Notes under the pieces: model-generated
Seen by the model: the letters and a program-made list of their open reading frames with translations, nothing else
Databases searched by the model: none
Told to the model about the DNA's origin: nothing
Source: an uncultured Christensenellaceae bacterium
GTDB taxonomy: Bacteria; Bacillota; Clostridia; Christensenellales; UBA3700
Reading direction: 5' to 3'
NCBI GenBank assembly: GCA_944381325.1
Contig: CALWKS010000001.1
Span: 62,001 to 126,000 of the forward strand
DNA length: 64,000 nt
In this document: one piece after another, positions 43,096-52,626 of the stretch
Numbering within the stretch: the stretch's first letter is position 1
How the letters are laid out: each line of letters opens with the position of its first letter
Program-made: the position numbers and the translations under genes

Positions 43096-43120
43096 GAAGC
43101 CCTTCGGGGCTTCTTTTTTT
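43096..43120 (+). terminator. Terminator after phoR
   Basis: GAAGCCC-TTCG-GGGCTTC, a UUCG tetraloop hairpin, is followed by Ts. Confidence 0.9.
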
Positions 43121-43303
43121 ATGTTAAAAATGCGTTTTATTGCATGAAATGCTGACAACTTGAGGATATAAAATTGTCAATGAAAAATTTTTGCAAATTG
43201 TAAGACAAATTTCAAAAAGCATCTTTTATTTGTATTTTTTGTATGTTATAATATTGACAAGGAAAAGCTCTATGCGATTACGCAGGGGCGAAGGAGGCAA
43301 ATT

Positions 43304-43840
43304 ATGCGTATAGAAATCAATGCAAGAAATTATCGTGTCAGCGACAGACTGAGAGAAATCATCGAGAAGAAAATGGAAAAATTCTCCCGTTATTTCGAAG
43401 ACGACGCGAAAGCGGTCGTAACACTCAGAGAAGTGGGCAAAGATAAATACGCTATGGAAATCACAATCTTTTTCGGCGGCAATATGGTCAGAAGCGAAGT
43501 CGTGTCGGACAATATGTACAACAACATCGATATCGCTCTTCCCAAAATCGAAGGACAGATCAGAAAGCACCGCACAAAACTGGGCAAGAAAATCAAACAG
43601 ACGGCAATCGACGAAGCCAGCATTTACGAGCCGCAGCCTGCGCAGGAAAAGAAGCGCGAGCTGGTCAGGACAAAGACTCTCGACCTCAAGAAGATCAGCG
43701 TAGAAGAAGCGCTTGAAGAGATGGAACTCGTCGATCACGACTTCTATATATTCCTCAACGAGAAGACCGGCAAAGTCAACGTTGTTTACCGTCGTACGGA
43801 CGGCAACGCAGGACTTCTTGATCTGTCTTACGCAGGATAA
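43304..43840 (+). CDS. hpf: Long-form ribosome hibernation promoting factor
   Basis: The 178-residue protein has the N-terminal S30AE/YfiA domain (RNYRVSDRLREIIEKKMEKFSRYF) and the C-terminal dimerisation domain of long HPF (VRTKTLDLKKISVEEALEEMEL, FYIFLNEKTGKVNVVYRR). Long HPF joins ribosomes into inactive 100S dimers in stationary phase. GGAGG precedes the ATG. A TATAAT at 43247-43252 may be its -10, but a matching -35 is poor, so a stress sigma factor cannot be excluded. Confidence 0.95.
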   Translation: MRIEINARNYRVSDRLREIIEKKMEKFSRYFEDDAKAVVTLREVGKDKYAMEITIFFGGNMVRSEVVSDNMYNNIDIALPKIEGQIRKHRTKLGKKIKQTAIDEASIYEPQPAQEKKRELVRTKTLDLKKISVEEALEEMELVDHDFYIFLNEKTGKVNVVYRRTDGNAGLLDLSYAG

Positions 43841-43862
43841 TCACAACAGCATAAAAAAATAT

Positions 43863-43890
43863 CGCCGCCTTCACGGGCGGCGGTTTTTTT
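43863..43890. terminator. Bidirectional terminator between hpf and the minus-strand acetyltransferase
   Basis: CGCCGCC and GGCGGCG pair around TTCACG. T-tracts lie on both strands, fitting convergent genes. Confidence 0.8.
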
Positions 43891-43902
43891 ATTGAAACCT
43901 GT

Positions 43903-44397
43903 TTATTCGACTTTTGCGCGCATGATGTGATCTTCCATTTTAAAGCCGCTGCCGATATCGGTGTCGAGATCGCATTCTTTTGCAAAGCCGTTGGCAATAT
44001 AAGCTCTTATTGCGCGTTCATTGTACTTGTTCACGTGAAGATATACAGATTTATATCCCAGTTCTTTTGCGCGGCATTTGACGAATTTAAGAGCGAAAGA
44101 GCCCGTACCTTTGCCGCGGGACGAAGAGAGAAGATAAAGCTTTGATAAGAAGAGAGAATCCTTTTCTTTTTCAAGCACGATATAACCCGCAAGGCTTTTG
44201 TCTTCTGTTATCTTGTAGAATTCTGCACCCGCGTCAAACAGAGCTTTCATAGCGTTCTCGCTCTGAAAATTCGTCACCATATAGTCGATTTGTCTTTCAG
44301 AGAGAATATCAGCATAACATTCATGCCATATCTTGTCGGCAAGAGCGGCGATATCCTTGATTGCTTCAACGTTTGTTATTCTTTCTATCTTAGCCAT
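43903..44397 (-). CDS. GNAT family N-acetyltransferase
   Basis: The 164-residue GNAT protein has LSKLYLLSSSRGKGTGSFALKF as strand 4 and the acetyl-CoA pyrophosphate loop (S-R-G-K-G-T-G), then VYLHVNKYNERAIRAYIANGF. The start IWHECYADILSERQIDYMV resembles small-molecule acetyltransferases often labelled RimI-like or PaiA-like; the substrate is unknown. There is no Shine-Dalgarno. The ATG lies 6 nt downstream of a TATAAT, so the message should be leaderless. It is divergent from the large lipoprotein gene and convergent with hpf. Confidence 0.88.
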   Translation of the reverse strand: MAKIERITNVEAIKDIAALADKIWHECYADILSERQIDYMVTNFQSENAMKALFDAGAEFYKITEDKSLAGYIVLEKEKDSLFLSKLYLLSSSRGKGTGSFALKFVKCRAKELGYKSVYLHVNKYNERAIRAYIANGFAKECDLDTDIGSGFKMEDHIMRAKVE

Positions 44398-44403
44398 AAA
44401 ATA

Positions 44404-44433
44404 ATTATAATACCGTTATTGGCATACTGTCAA
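44404..44433 (-). promoter_or_regulatory. Consensus promoter, leaderless, for the acetyltransferase gene
   Basis: On the minus strand TTGACA (44433-44428) and TATAAT (44409-44404) are 18 nt apart. Exactly 6 nt separate the -10 box from the ATG at 44397. Confidence 0.65.
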
Positions 44434-44459
44434 CGCGAAGTAAAACGCCAACAAAACAA

Positions 44460-44488
44460 TTGTTTTTTGTTTAAGGATAATATATAAT
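44460..44488 (+). promoter_or_regulatory. Promoter, leaderless, for the large lipoprotein gene
   Basis: TTGTTT at 44460-44465 and TATAAT at 44483-44488 are 17 nt apart. The ATG at 44496 is 7 nt past the -10 box, with no ribosome site. It is back-to-back with the minus-strand promoter. Confidence 0.6.
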
Positions 44489-44495
44489 AAAAAAT

Positions 44496-47400
44496 ATGAA
44501 GAAAGCGGCTATTGCTATTTTGATAATCATTGCGTGCGTTTTCGTGCTTGCGGCTTGCGACATGAAGGACGACGTTACTTATTATCAGGAGACCGTCGTG
44601 GGCAAATACGGCGACGGTATAAGCCTTGTCGGTATAGTTACGCCTGAAACGGCGCCTGTTTATTATACCGATATGCCGCGCGTTGAAAAAAACGTTTATT
44701 TCGATACCCGTTTAGAGGGCTGGCATTTCACCGGCGTTTTCGTTGTTAAAGGAGAAAAGATAACCATTACTTTGCCTGAAAATAAAGCGGACGGATCGAT
44801 TACCGCTGCCGTTGCGCGCTATCAGACAGATTCTTACAGCGTTGCGCTGGACAGCAGTACGGTAACTTTCACGTCTCCCGTTTCGGGGCTTCTCGATATA
44901 GATTTAGGGGATTGCTACGGCGACGACTTCTGGCAGATGAGCATATCCGGCGGCATCACGGCATCTTACTACCGTCTCGGACTTGACCGAGAGGCTGAGT
45001 GGAAAAACAGCGTTGGATACGCTGTCGTTGATTCGACCAACGTGCGCCTTTATCTGCCTGCTGAGTATATAGATTCAGCCAAAGACGTTGAAAAGGCGGC
45101 TGCATGGTGGCGCTCTTTCTGCGAATATGCGGACAAGTACCTCATAGGCGATTTTGCTGAAGACAAACTTGCTCCCACGGACGTATTTGTTGTGAATTAT
45201 GTTGTAGAACCGTACTACGACATTGAAAAGGACGTTCTTTATCTGCCGTCTTCGTTTGCTGAAAAACTGCTTGACTATGAAGCTCTTTCAAGCGGCGGTA
45301 TATGGGACGTAATACTTGCATTCTGCCATGGAAAGACGCTTTTTGCAGACGTTGAAGAAAGCGTTGCGGCGGATGTTTCTCAGATCATAGCTGCGGGCGC
45401 ATTCGTCAAGCTTACTGACGGTATTCTGAGCGAAGAAAACGGAGAAGAATACTGGATAAACAATCCTTACGACTGTCTCAAGAAAAGTCTTGCAGGCGGT
45501 CTGACAGAATACGGCGACCTTGCGGCTTACGTCAATCTTATTCATTCTTTCGGCGAAGAAAAAGTAGTGAATACTGCGGTGAAATACGCCTTGCCCGATA
45601 CGGACAGCGCTAAAGAGACGGATGTGTCTTCCGAGACTTATTCTCAGACGGACGGAGAAAATCTTTCTCTTCCTCAGTATTTCTGCAATGAGTTTGCAAA
45701 AGACGGAGCAGATCTTGCGCCTTATTTCAATAACGTTTTCGGTATGAACGTTACTTCGGGCGAAGGCGAGCTTGAAAAGTACGTGCCTTTGCAGAGCGAG
45801 TTCGCTCTGGGATACGTTGCGGCATCTGACAAGATGGGCGTTGTCGTAAATTCGGGAGAAAGCGCTTCTTTCGATTTTGCGGGAGCTGTCGTATCTTCAG
45901 CTCAGGACGTTACGCTGAAGAGAGTTCTTCTCGGTGATAAAGAATGGACGGCAGGAGAGGACGGGCTTTATGTCTACAAGCCGTCAGACGATACCAAAGC
46001 GCAGGAGTTTACTCTCGAGTATGAAGCAGACGGGCAGACGGTTATTTTAAAGGGAAGATTCACCTGCAATATCGCAATTTCCGTTTTCAGACGTTACGAA
46101 AACGTTCCTTGGCGCGACATGAAGACCGCGGTAAAAGAGCATCAGGAAAGTTCTCAGTATCGCGTTGACGAAAAAGCAGTGTCGAAAGCTGAAATACCCA
46201 TAAATACCGAGGTCAACGACGATATTTATACTTTCAGCGTGAACAACGGCGTTATTCAAGTGGACGAAACGGCAACTTACGTTATTTACGTAAGAAGCAA
46301 AGGAATGACGCGAGTCGATTTCGGCGTGCCCGAGTATATGTTCACGATGTTTGAAAATACGCTGACGGTAAACGAGTATACCGATCTTCTCAGTTATGAG
46401 ATAGAGTTGCAGGAAGGTGTGTCGTATTATTACAATATGTATATTCTTGCTACTAAAGGTAACGCTTACGCATGCCTTGGTATGCACAAAAAGGGAGAAA
46501 CGCAGATAAAGGATATCGACGATTCTTATCTTGTGTATTATCCTTTCGATAAAGAAGACGTGGCTGAATATTCCGCGCCTACGCTTACCCCTCATAGCTT
46601 CGGAGTAGGCAAAGAAGGCAGACAGCATTACGACGATCTCGGTGCGACTGTTACAGAATATCCTTCAGCGGACAAAGGCTCGGATATTTCTGCGGCTGTC
46701 GACGGCAACGACGAGACCTCGTTCACGTCGCAAGAAAACACTACTCATACCTACGTTTTTGAGTTCGGGGAAAGCTTCAGCGCAGATTATCTTCTGATTA
46801 AGACAGCGCTTAATGACGTGAAATACAAAGTTTCTTACAGCGCTGACGGAGAGACTTACATCGATTGCGACAGCGGCATTGTGAATAAGAATATCGACGT
46901 AAAATTTGAAAAAGCCGTAAAGGTGAAATACGTAAGGCTTATCCTTTCGTCAGACAAACCTTTCAAGAGCGTTATTAAGGATATTTACTGCGGCGTTTAC
47001 ACCACCGAAGCGACGATCGTGCCTTCCAACAGCAGCCGCGTGCTATATCAGGGAAAGTGGCAGTATAAGACCGGCGGCATAAGCGTAAACGGTTGGATAC
47101 TTGAAAGTTACGGCGACGACGCGGCTATAGAATTCAATTTCTACGGCACGGGCATTTCTGTATATTGCGCGAAAGGCGACGTCTACGGCAGAATGCAGAT
47201 CTACGTCGACGGCAAGCAGCATACCGTGGTTGATCTCAACAATCCTTCAACGTTGTACAACTGCAACGTTTTCTCGGTTGAATTTGAAAGCCCCGGCAAA
47301 CATACGATAAGAATCGTTCCGTCTTCCAACGACGATATAATAAATCTCGACTATTTCACGGTCGTATTCGCTGAGCAGGAAGAAGCTGCTCCCGAGGTCA

Positions 47401-47600
47401 GCAATCTCTGGTATTTTGCGGTGATCCCTGCGGCGCTTTTAGCAATACTTATCGTATGCGCCGTACTCGATATCGCAGACAGGCGCAACAAACGCCGCAA
47501 GATCGCTCAGAAGGCAGGAAAGATATCGTCTGAAGACAAAAACGATCAGGCTCATCAAGGAGAAACCGCAGACGGAAACGACGAAGAGAAAAACGCCTGA
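44496..47600 (+). CDS. Large surface lipoprotein: degenerate M60-like region, F5/8 C-like domain, C-terminal membrane anchor
   Basis: The 1034-residue protein has a lipobox (LAAC, Cys near 21). Residues about 55-330 resemble the M60/enhancin fold (RLEGWHFTGVFVVKGEKITITLPE, then SPVSGLLDID), but where the HExxH zinc motif is expected (about residue 277) it reads AFCHGKT, so peptidase activity is unlikely. Residues about 710-835 look like an F5/8 type C carbohydrate-binding domain. A second beta-sandwich spans about 845-958, followed by a membrane helix near 970-993 and a basic, polar tail. It should be anchored at both ends and face the outside, binding glycans. The M60 relation is my inference. 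Confidence 0.72.
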   Translation: MKKAAIAILIIIACVFVLAACDMKDDVTYYQETVVGKYGDGISLVGIVTPETAPVYYTDMPRVEKNVYFDTRLEGWHFTGVFVVKGEKITITLPENKADGSITAAVARYQTDSYSVALDSSTVTFTSPVSGLLDIDLGDCYGDDFWQMSISGGITASYYRLGLDREAEWKNSVGYAVVDSTNVRLYLPAEYIDSAKDVEKAAAWWRSFCEYADKYLIGDFAEDKLAPTDVFVVNYVVEPYYDIEKDVLYLPSSFAEKLLDYEALSSGGIWDVILAFCHGKTLFADVEESVAADVSQIIAAGAFVKLTDGILSEENGEEYWINNPYDCLKKSLAGGLTEYGDLAAYVNLIHSFGEEKVVNTAVKYALPDTDSAKETDVSSETYSQTDGENLSLPQYFCNEFAKDGADLAPYFNNVFGMNVTSGEGELEKYVPLQSEFALGYVAASDKMGVVVNSGESASFDFAGAVVSSAQDVTLKRVLLGDKEWTAGEDGLYVYKPSDDTKAQEFTLEYEADGQTVILKGRFTCNIAISVFRRYENVPWRDMKTAVKEHQESSQYRVDEKAVSKAEIPINTEVNDDIYTFSVNNGVIQVDETATYVIYVRSKGMTRVDFGVPEYMFTMFENTLTVNEYTDLLSYEIELQEGVSYYYNMYILATKGNAYACLGMHKKGETQIKDIDDSYLVYYPFDKEDVAEYSAPTLTPHSFGVGKEGRQHYDDLGATVTEYPSADKGSDISAAVDGNDETSFTSQENTTHTYVFEFGESFSADYLLIKTALNDVKYKVSYSADGETYIDCDSGIVNKNIDVKFEKAVKVKYVRLILSSDKPFKSVIKDIYCGVYTTEATIVPSNSSRVLYQGKWQYKTGGISVNGWILESYGDDAAIEFNFYGTGISVYCAKGDVYGRMQIYVDGKQHTVVDLNNPSTLYNCNVFSVEFESPGKHTIRIVPSSNDDIINLDYFTVVFAEQEEAAPEVSNLWYFAVIPAALLAILIVCAVLDIADRRNKRRKIAQKAGKISSEDKNDQAHQGETADGNDEEKNA

Positions 47601-47653
47601 AAGGCTTTGAACGTGCTGAAATTTCTGATTATGACAAAAGAAACAATTATCAG

Positions 47654-47679
47654 ACCGCGGAATATCCGCGGTTTTTTTG
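47654..47679 (+). terminator. Terminator after the large lipoprotein gene
   Basis: ACCGCGGA and TCCGCGGT pair around ATA, with seven Ts. Confidence 0.85.
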
Positions 47680-47784
47680 TATGCTTTTTTGTCTTAAAAA
47701 TGTAAAAGCATAATTTATATAACGCGCGCGATTGTAGAGAAATGTATATTTTGAGTTAAATTTTTAAAAGTTGTCATTAAAGTG

Positions 47785-47844
47785 TTGACATTTGCATATA
47801 ATGGGGTATAATTAGATTTAGCAGTCAAGAGGTGTGATTGCTAA
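47785..47844 (+). promoter_or_regulatory. Promoter and CIRCE operator of the hrcA operon
   Basis: TTGACA (47785-47790) and TATAAT (47807-47812) are 16 nt apart. The CIRCE inverted repeat has arms TTAGCAGTC (47818-47826) and GATTGCTAA (47836-47844) with the standard 9-nt spacer. It covers the start site, so HrcA binding should block initiation. Confidence 0.9.
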
Positions 47845-47894
47845 CAGTTGCGCAAATTGATTGCCAAACCGCTTAAACGGCTAAGGAGGAAAGA

Positions 47895-48914
47895 ATGGAC
47901 GACAGATTGTCAGACCGCAAAAAAAGAGTTCTGCAGGCGCTCGTTGACAGTTATATAAGCGACCCTCAGCCTATATCTTCTTCTGCGATACAGTCAAAAT
48001 ATATGCCTGAAGTTTCCTCCGCCACGATAAGAAGCGAACTTGCGACTCTCGAAGAACTGGGCTATCTCGTTCAGCCTCACGTCAGCAGCGGCAGAGTGCC
48101 TTCTTCAAAGGCTTACAGATTTTACGTAGATTGCATGCTGAATGAAGACTGCGGCGACACGGCTGAGCTTAAAGGCAGATTTGACAGAAATTTCAAGTCG
48201 GTCGAAGAGCTTGTAAAAAACACCGCAAAGGTCGTCAGCGACGCTACAAACTATACCTCGCTGATGGTTTTCACCGGCACAGACAAAGTCGTCGTAAAAG
48301 AGGTGAAACTGGTAGACCTTCTGGACGGCAGTGCGCTTGTAGTCATAATCACCGACAGCGGCGTGCTTAAAGACAAGATGGTCTCTCTGCCTGAGGAAGC
48401 CGAAGGCGGATACGTAGAAATTGCCAACAAACTTCTCAATGCGACTTTTGCAGGAAAGAATCTTGCGGAGATACAGCATTACGAAGAGCCTATGGAGCAG
48501 AACTTCCACGCATACAAGTCTCTGTTCAGACAGGTTATCGAGATGATAGAAGAGTACAGGACGGCAAGAGAAAGCCAGCTGTATCTCGAAGGCGAAGACA
48601 AGATCTTCGAGTATCCCGAGGCAAGAGACGTAGACAACGTAAGAAGTTTCGTTTCCATCATATCCAAGAAGGAAAAACTTCACGATCTCGTGAAGGGAGA
48701 CGGCAGCGTAGAGTTTGACGTCAAGATAGGAGACGAAGAATCTGAAGATCTTAAAAATATGGCGCTGGTTACCGCAAAATACACGGTAGACGGCAAAGAG
48801 GTCGGACACGTAGGCGTGATAGGACCTCAGAGAATGGATTATAAAAAAGTAATGTCCGTGCTCCGCAGACTGGGCGGCGCGCTGGACGACGGCGGAGACA
48901 AGAATAATGGCTGA
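47895..48914 (+). CDS. hrcA: Heat-inducible transcription repressor HrcA
   Basis: The 339-residue protein has the N-terminal winged helix (LSDRKKRVLQALVDSYI, SSATIRSELATLEELGYL, PHVSSGRVPSSKAYRFYVD) and the C-terminal domain ending HVGVIGPQRMDYKKVMSVL. HrcA binds CIRCE and is kept active by GroEL in Bacillus. AAGGAGG precedes the ATG. It begins the operon hrcA-grpE-dnaK-dnaJ and represses itself through the CIRCE at 47818. Length is typical. Confidence 0.97.
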   Translation: MDDRLSDRKKRVLQALVDSYISDPQPISSSAIQSKYMPEVSSATIRSELATLEELGYLVQPHVSSGRVPSSKAYRFYVDCMLNEDCGDTAELKGRFDRNFKSVEELVKNTAKVVSDATNYTSLMVFTGTDKVVVKEVKLVDLLDGSALVVIITDSGVLKDKMVSLPEEAEGGYVEIANKLLNATFAGKNLAEIQHYEEPMEQNFHAYKSLFRQVIEMIEEYRTARESQLYLEGEDKIFEYPEARDVDNVRSFVSIISKKEKLHDLVKGDGSVEFDVKIGDEESEDLKNMALVTAKYTVDGKEVGHVGVIGPQRMDYKKVMSVLRRLGGALDDGGDKNNG

Positions 48915-49458
48915 AAAAAAGAGCAAAAAACAAGAAAATCTCAAAAAAGAGAAAGAAAGCACGCTTGAAGAAGCGGCTGAAACCGTAAAAGAAGTGGTTG
49001 AAGAAACCGCGAAAGAAGAAAAAAGCGAAAATGAAAAGGACGCAAACGCGGCAGTAACAGAGCTTTTTTCAAAATACGTAAGGCTTCAGGCAGACTTTGA
49101 AAACTTTAAAAAGCGCAACAGAGAAACTGCCAGAACAATGTATGAAGAAGGGGTTGCGGACGTTGTGTCAGACGTTCTTCCCACGCTTGACTACCTTGAA
49201 ATGGCGATCACTTCTCAGAAGGACGAATCTTTCAGACAGGGGCTTGAGCTTGTGAAAAAAGCTTTCCTCGACGCGCTGGCAAAATACGGCGTTGAAGAAA
49301 TCGAGGCTATCGGCAAAGAATTCGATCCCAATATCCACGAAGCGGCAATGAACAGAGACGATCCCGAAAACGCGGGCAAAGTCGTCGACGTTCTCAAAAA
49401 AGGTTATATCCGCAACGGCAAGGTGCTGAGACACCCGCTCGTCGTTGTAGGTCAATAA
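48907..49458 (+). CDS. grpE: Nucleotide exchange factor GrpE
   Basis: The 183-residue protein has a charged N-terminal tail of about 45 residues, a long coiled coil ([26 protein letters not shown]) and the C-terminal beta domain ([43 protein letters not shown]). It releases ADP from DnaK. The start overlaps the end of hrcA by 8 nt, so translation is coupled. dnaK begins 31 nt later. Confidence 0.96.
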   Translation: MAEKKSKKQENLKKEKESTLEEAAETVKEVVEETAKEEKSENEKDANAAVTELFSKYVRLQADFENFKKRNRETARTMYEEGVADVVSDVLPTLDYLEMAITSQKDESFRQGLELVKKAFLDALAKYGVEEIEAIGKEFDPNIHEAAMNRDDPENAGKVVDVLKKGYIRNGKVLRHPLVVVGQ

Positions 49459-49489
49459 TACAAAATACAATCAAAAGGAGCATATTATT

Positions 49490-51337
49490 ATGGCAAAAAT
49501 AATCGGCATCGACCTCGGTACAACCAACTCGTGCGTAGCCGTTATGGAAGGCGGCGAAGCTACCGTTATCGCCAATAAAGAAGGCGCAAGAACCACTCCG
49601 TCAGTAGTAGGTTTTGCCAAGAACGGCGAAAGACTCGTAGGTCAGGTTGCAAAGAGACAGGCGGTTGCAAACGCAAGCCGTACAGTCAGTTCAATAAAAA
49701 GACATATGGGCAGCGATTACAAGGTAAGAATAGACGACAAGAGTTATTCTCCTCAGGAAATCAGCGCTATGATCCTCTCCAAGCTTAAGTCCGACGCAGA
49801 GGACTATCTCGGCGAAAAGGTAACTCAGGCGGTCATCACCGTTCCTGCTTACTTTACCGACAGCCAGAGACAGGCAACCAAGGACGCAGGTAAGATCGCA
49901 GGTCTCGAAGTTCTGCGTATCATTAACGAGCCTACAGCTGCGGCTCTCGCATACGGCCTCGATAAGGGCGACAACAAAGGACAGAAAGTTCTTATTTACG
50001 ACCTCGGCGGCGGTACGTTCGACGTTTCGATCCTCGAGATAGAGGACGGCGTTTTTGAAGTTCTCGCAACCAACGGTGATACGATGCTCGGCGGCGACGA
50101 TTTCGATAAGCGCATTATGGACTATATTCTGCAGGAATTCGAAAAGAAAGAGGGCATAAAGATCTCTGACGCTCCCACACTGCAAAGAATCAAGGAAGCG
50201 GCTGAAAAGGCCAAGATCGAGCTTTCCGGCGTTATGAACACCAACATCAACCTGCCGTTTATAGCTATGAGCGCTGAAGGTCCGAAGCATATCGATATGG
50301 ATCTGTCCAGAGCTAAATTCGACGCTTTGACCAGCGATCTCGTAACCAGAACTATCACCCCGATGAAGAAAGCTCTTGCAGACGCAGGTCTTACCACCGC
50401 GGATATCTCCAAGGTAATCCTCGTAGGCGGATCAACCAGAATCCCCGCAGTAGTAGAAGCTGTTAAGAATATCACCGGCAAAGAGCCGTTCAAGGGCATC
50501 AACCCTGACGAATGCGTAGCTCTCGGCGCGGCTATTCAGGCAGGCGTTCTCGGCGGCGAAGTAAAAGACGTTCTTCTTCTTGACGTAACTCCGCTTTCTC
50601 TCGGTATCGAGACCATGGGCGGCGTGTTCACCAAGCTGATTGAAAGAAATACGACCATTCCTACCTCCAAGTCTCAGGTATTCTCAACTGCGGCTGACAA
50701 CCAGCCTGCCGTTGACATCAGAGTACTTCAGGGCGAAAGACCGATGGCTAACGACAACAAAGAACTCGGACGCTTCCAGCTCGACGGTATTCCCCCGGCA
50801 CCGAGAGGCATTCCTCAGATCGAGGTTACCTTCGATATCGACGCAAACGGTATCGTAAACGTCAAGGCGGTAGACAAGGGCACGGGCAAGACTCAGAGCG
50901 TTACCATCACTTCTTCGACAAACCTTTCTGACGACGATATCGACAGAGCGGTAAAAGAAGCTGAGAAGTATGCTGAAGAGGACAAGAAGCGCAAAGAGCT
51001 CGTAGACGCAAAGAACGACGCAGATCAGATGATCTTCGCAACCGAAAAGGCTATGAAGGACAGCGGCGACAAACTTACCGAAGAAGACAAGAACACTCTT
51101 AAAGAGGCTTGCGATCAGGCTAAGAAAGAACTCGAAACCGCTGACACCGCTGAAAAGGCAAGAGCAATTATCGAAGAACTCAGCAAGAAGAACACTCCGA
51201 TATTCACCAAGCTGTATCAGGCTGCTCAGGCTGAAGCTCAGGCAAACGCCGCAAACAACAATCAGGGCGGAAACAACGGAGCTAACGGCGACGACATCAT
51301 CATAGACAACGACAACGGCAACGACAGCAACAACTGA
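49490..51337 (+). CDS. dnaK: Chaperone protein DnaK (Hsp70)
   Basis: The 615-residue protein has the ATPase motifs [26 protein letters not shown] and [10 protein letters not shown], then the substrate domain ([15 protein letters not shown]) and helical lid. The extreme C-terminus, about 30 residues, is rich in Asn, Gly and Asp instead of the usual EEVD-like end, ending DNGNDSNN. It folds and protects proteins with DnaJ and GrpE. AAAGGAG precedes the ATG. Codon choice suggests strong expression. Confidence 0.98.
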   Translation: MAKIIGIDLGTTNSCVAVMEGGEATVIANKEGARTTPSVVGFAKNGERLVGQVAKRQAVANASRTVSSIKRHMGSDYKVRIDDKSYSPQEISAMILSKLKSDAEDYLGEKVTQAVITVPAYFTDSQRQATKDAGKIAGLEVLRIINEPTAAALAYGLDKGDNKGQKVLIYDLGGGTFDVSILEIEDGVFEVLATNGDTMLGGDDFDKRIMDYILQEFEKKEGIKISDAPTLQRIKEAAEKAKIELSGVMNTNINLPFIAMSAEGPKHIDMDLSRAKFDALTSDLVTRTITPMKKALADAGLTTADISKVILVGGSTRIPAVVEAVKNITGKEPFKGINPDECVALGAAIQAGVLGGEVKDVLLLDVTPLSLGIETMGGVFTKLIERNTTIPTSKSQVFSTAADNQPAVDIRVLQGERPMANDNKELGRFQLDGIPPAPRGIPQIEVTFDIDANGIVNVKAVDKGTGKTQSVTITSSTNLSDDDIDRAVKEAEKYAEEDKKRKELVDAKNDADQMIFATEKAMKDSGDKLTEEDKNTLKEACDQAKKELETADTAEKARAIIEELSKKNTPIFTKLYQAAQAEAQANAANNNQGGNNGANGDDIIIDNDNGNDSNN

Positions 51338-51377
51338 CGATAAACGATCGTCTTAAGCGGGGCGGAGCAATCCGCCC
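51336..51377 (+). other. Two consecutive hairpins between dnaK and dnaJ
   Basis: GACGAT/ATCGTC (51336-51352) overlaps the dnaK stop. It is followed by GGGCGGA-GCAA-TCCGCCC (51360-51377), a GNRA-loop stem without a T-tract. This is more like an mRNA stability or attenuation element than a terminator. dnaJ starts 19 nt later without a clear ribosome site. Confidence 0.5.
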
Positions 51378-51396
51378 TGCAAGACTTTAAAAGATT

Positions 51397-52524
51397 ATGG
51401 CAAAAAATTATTACGAGATCCTCGGCGTAGACAAAAACGCTGACGAAGAGACAATCAAGAAGGCATACCGCAAGCTGGCAATGAAGTATCACCCTGACAG
51501 ATACTCGACCGCGAGCGAGGCGGAGAAAAAGCAAGCCGAGGAAAAATTTAAAGAGATAAACGAAGCGCACGACGTGCTTTCAGACCCGCAGAAGCGCAGT
51601 AATTACGATACTTACGGCAACCCCGACGGACCTCAGTTCGGCGGCTCGGGCGGTTTCAGCGGCTTTGGCGGAGAAGGCGGTTTCGGCGGATTCTCGGATA
51701 TATTCAGCGAGCTGTTCGGTTTCGGCGGAAACAGAAGCGCAAATCCCAATGCGCCTAAGGCAGGCGAGGATATTTCGGTAAGACTCAATCTTACTTTCGA
51801 AGAAGCGTATTTCGGCGTAACCAAGCAGATACGCGTTATGAGAGACGAAGAATGTCCCGATTGTCACGGCACGGGCGCTAAGGATGCGTCGTCCGTTACC
51901 GTATGTCCTTACTGTAAGGGCACCGGTTATATAAGACGCGCGCAGAACACTCCGTTCGGGCAGAGAGTCGTGCAGACAGTTTGTCCGCATTGCGGCGGCA
52001 AAGGAAAGGTCATTGCAGACAAGTGCAAGACCTGTAAGGGCAACGGCTATCTGAGAAGAGAAGGCACGGTTACCGTAAAGATCCCCGCAGGCGTAGATAC
52101 CGGCATGAACGTTATCGTACGCAATGAGGGAAACTGCGGCAGAAACGGCGGCAAAAAAGGCAGCCTTATCCTTGTAATATACGTACAGGAGCATCCGCGT
52201 TTCAAACGTATGGGCAGCGATCTTTATATGGAAATGCCCGTCAGCTTCTACAATGCCGCTGTCGGCTGCAAAGTCGAAATAGACACCCCCAAGGGTAAGA
52301 CGGTTTGTTCTGTGCCCGAAGCGACTCAGTCAGGCACAAAGATCCGCATAAAGGGTTATGGTATGAAAAAGAGCAACCGCGAAGAATACGGCGATCTTTA
52401 CATCACGATACGCGTTGAAACTCCGCGCGGACTCAGCCGCAAACAGCAGCAGGCGCTTCTCGAATTCGAGAACTCGTTGTCAGAAACGCAGTATCCGCAG
52501 ATACGCAGATTTAAAAAAGACTGA
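51397..52524 (+). CDS. dnaJ: Chaperone protein DnaJ (Hsp40)
   Basis: The 375-residue protein has a J domain with the HPD triad (KYHPDRYS), a Gly/Phe linker, four C-x2-C-x-G-x-G zinc repeats ([32 protein letters not shown]) and the substrate-binding C-terminal domains. It delivers clients to DnaK and stimulates its ATPase. The ATG has no recognisable Shine-Dalgarno (AAAAGATT only) and lies after a double hairpin, so its expression may be kept below that of dnaK. Confidence 0.97.
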   Translation: MAKNYYEILGVDKNADEETIKKAYRKLAMKYHPDRYSTASEAEKKQAEEKFKEINEAHDVLSDPQKRSNYDTYGNPDGPQFGGSGGFSGFGGEGGFGGFSDIFSELFGFGGNRSANPNAPKAGEDISVRLNLTFEEAYFGVTKQIRVMRDEECPDCHGTGAKDASSVTVCPYCKGTGYIRRAQNTPFGQRVVQTVCPHCGGKGKVIADKCKTCKGNGYLRREGTVTVKIPAGVDTGMNVIVRNEGNCGRNGGKKGSLILVIYVQEHPRFKRMGSDLYMEMPVSFYNAAVGCKVEIDTPKGKTVCSVPEATQSGTKIRIKGYGMKKSNREEYGDLYITIRVETPRGLSRKQQQALLEFENSLSETQYPQIRRFKKD

Positions 52525-52535
52525 ACAAGATATCA

Positions 52536-52563
52536 GACCGCTCGTCAGGGCGGTCGTTTTTTT
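52536..52563 (+). terminator. Terminator after dnaJ
   Basis: GACCGC and GCGGTC pair around an 8-nt loop, followed by seven Ts. It separates the heat-shock operon from prmA. Confidence 0.8.
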
Positions 52564-52591
52564 GCGTTTTTTACGGCGCGCGGTCAAACAA

Positions 52592-52620
52592 TTGCATTGA
52601 GCGCGCGTTTTGTTTATAAT
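52592..52620 (+). promoter_or_regulatory. Promoter, leaderless, for prmA
   Basis: TTGCAT at 52592-52597 and TATAAT at 52615-52620 have 17-nt spacing. Exactly 6 nt then lead to the ATG at 52627, with no ribosome site. Confidence 0.65.
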
Positions 52621-52626
52621 ATAGCT

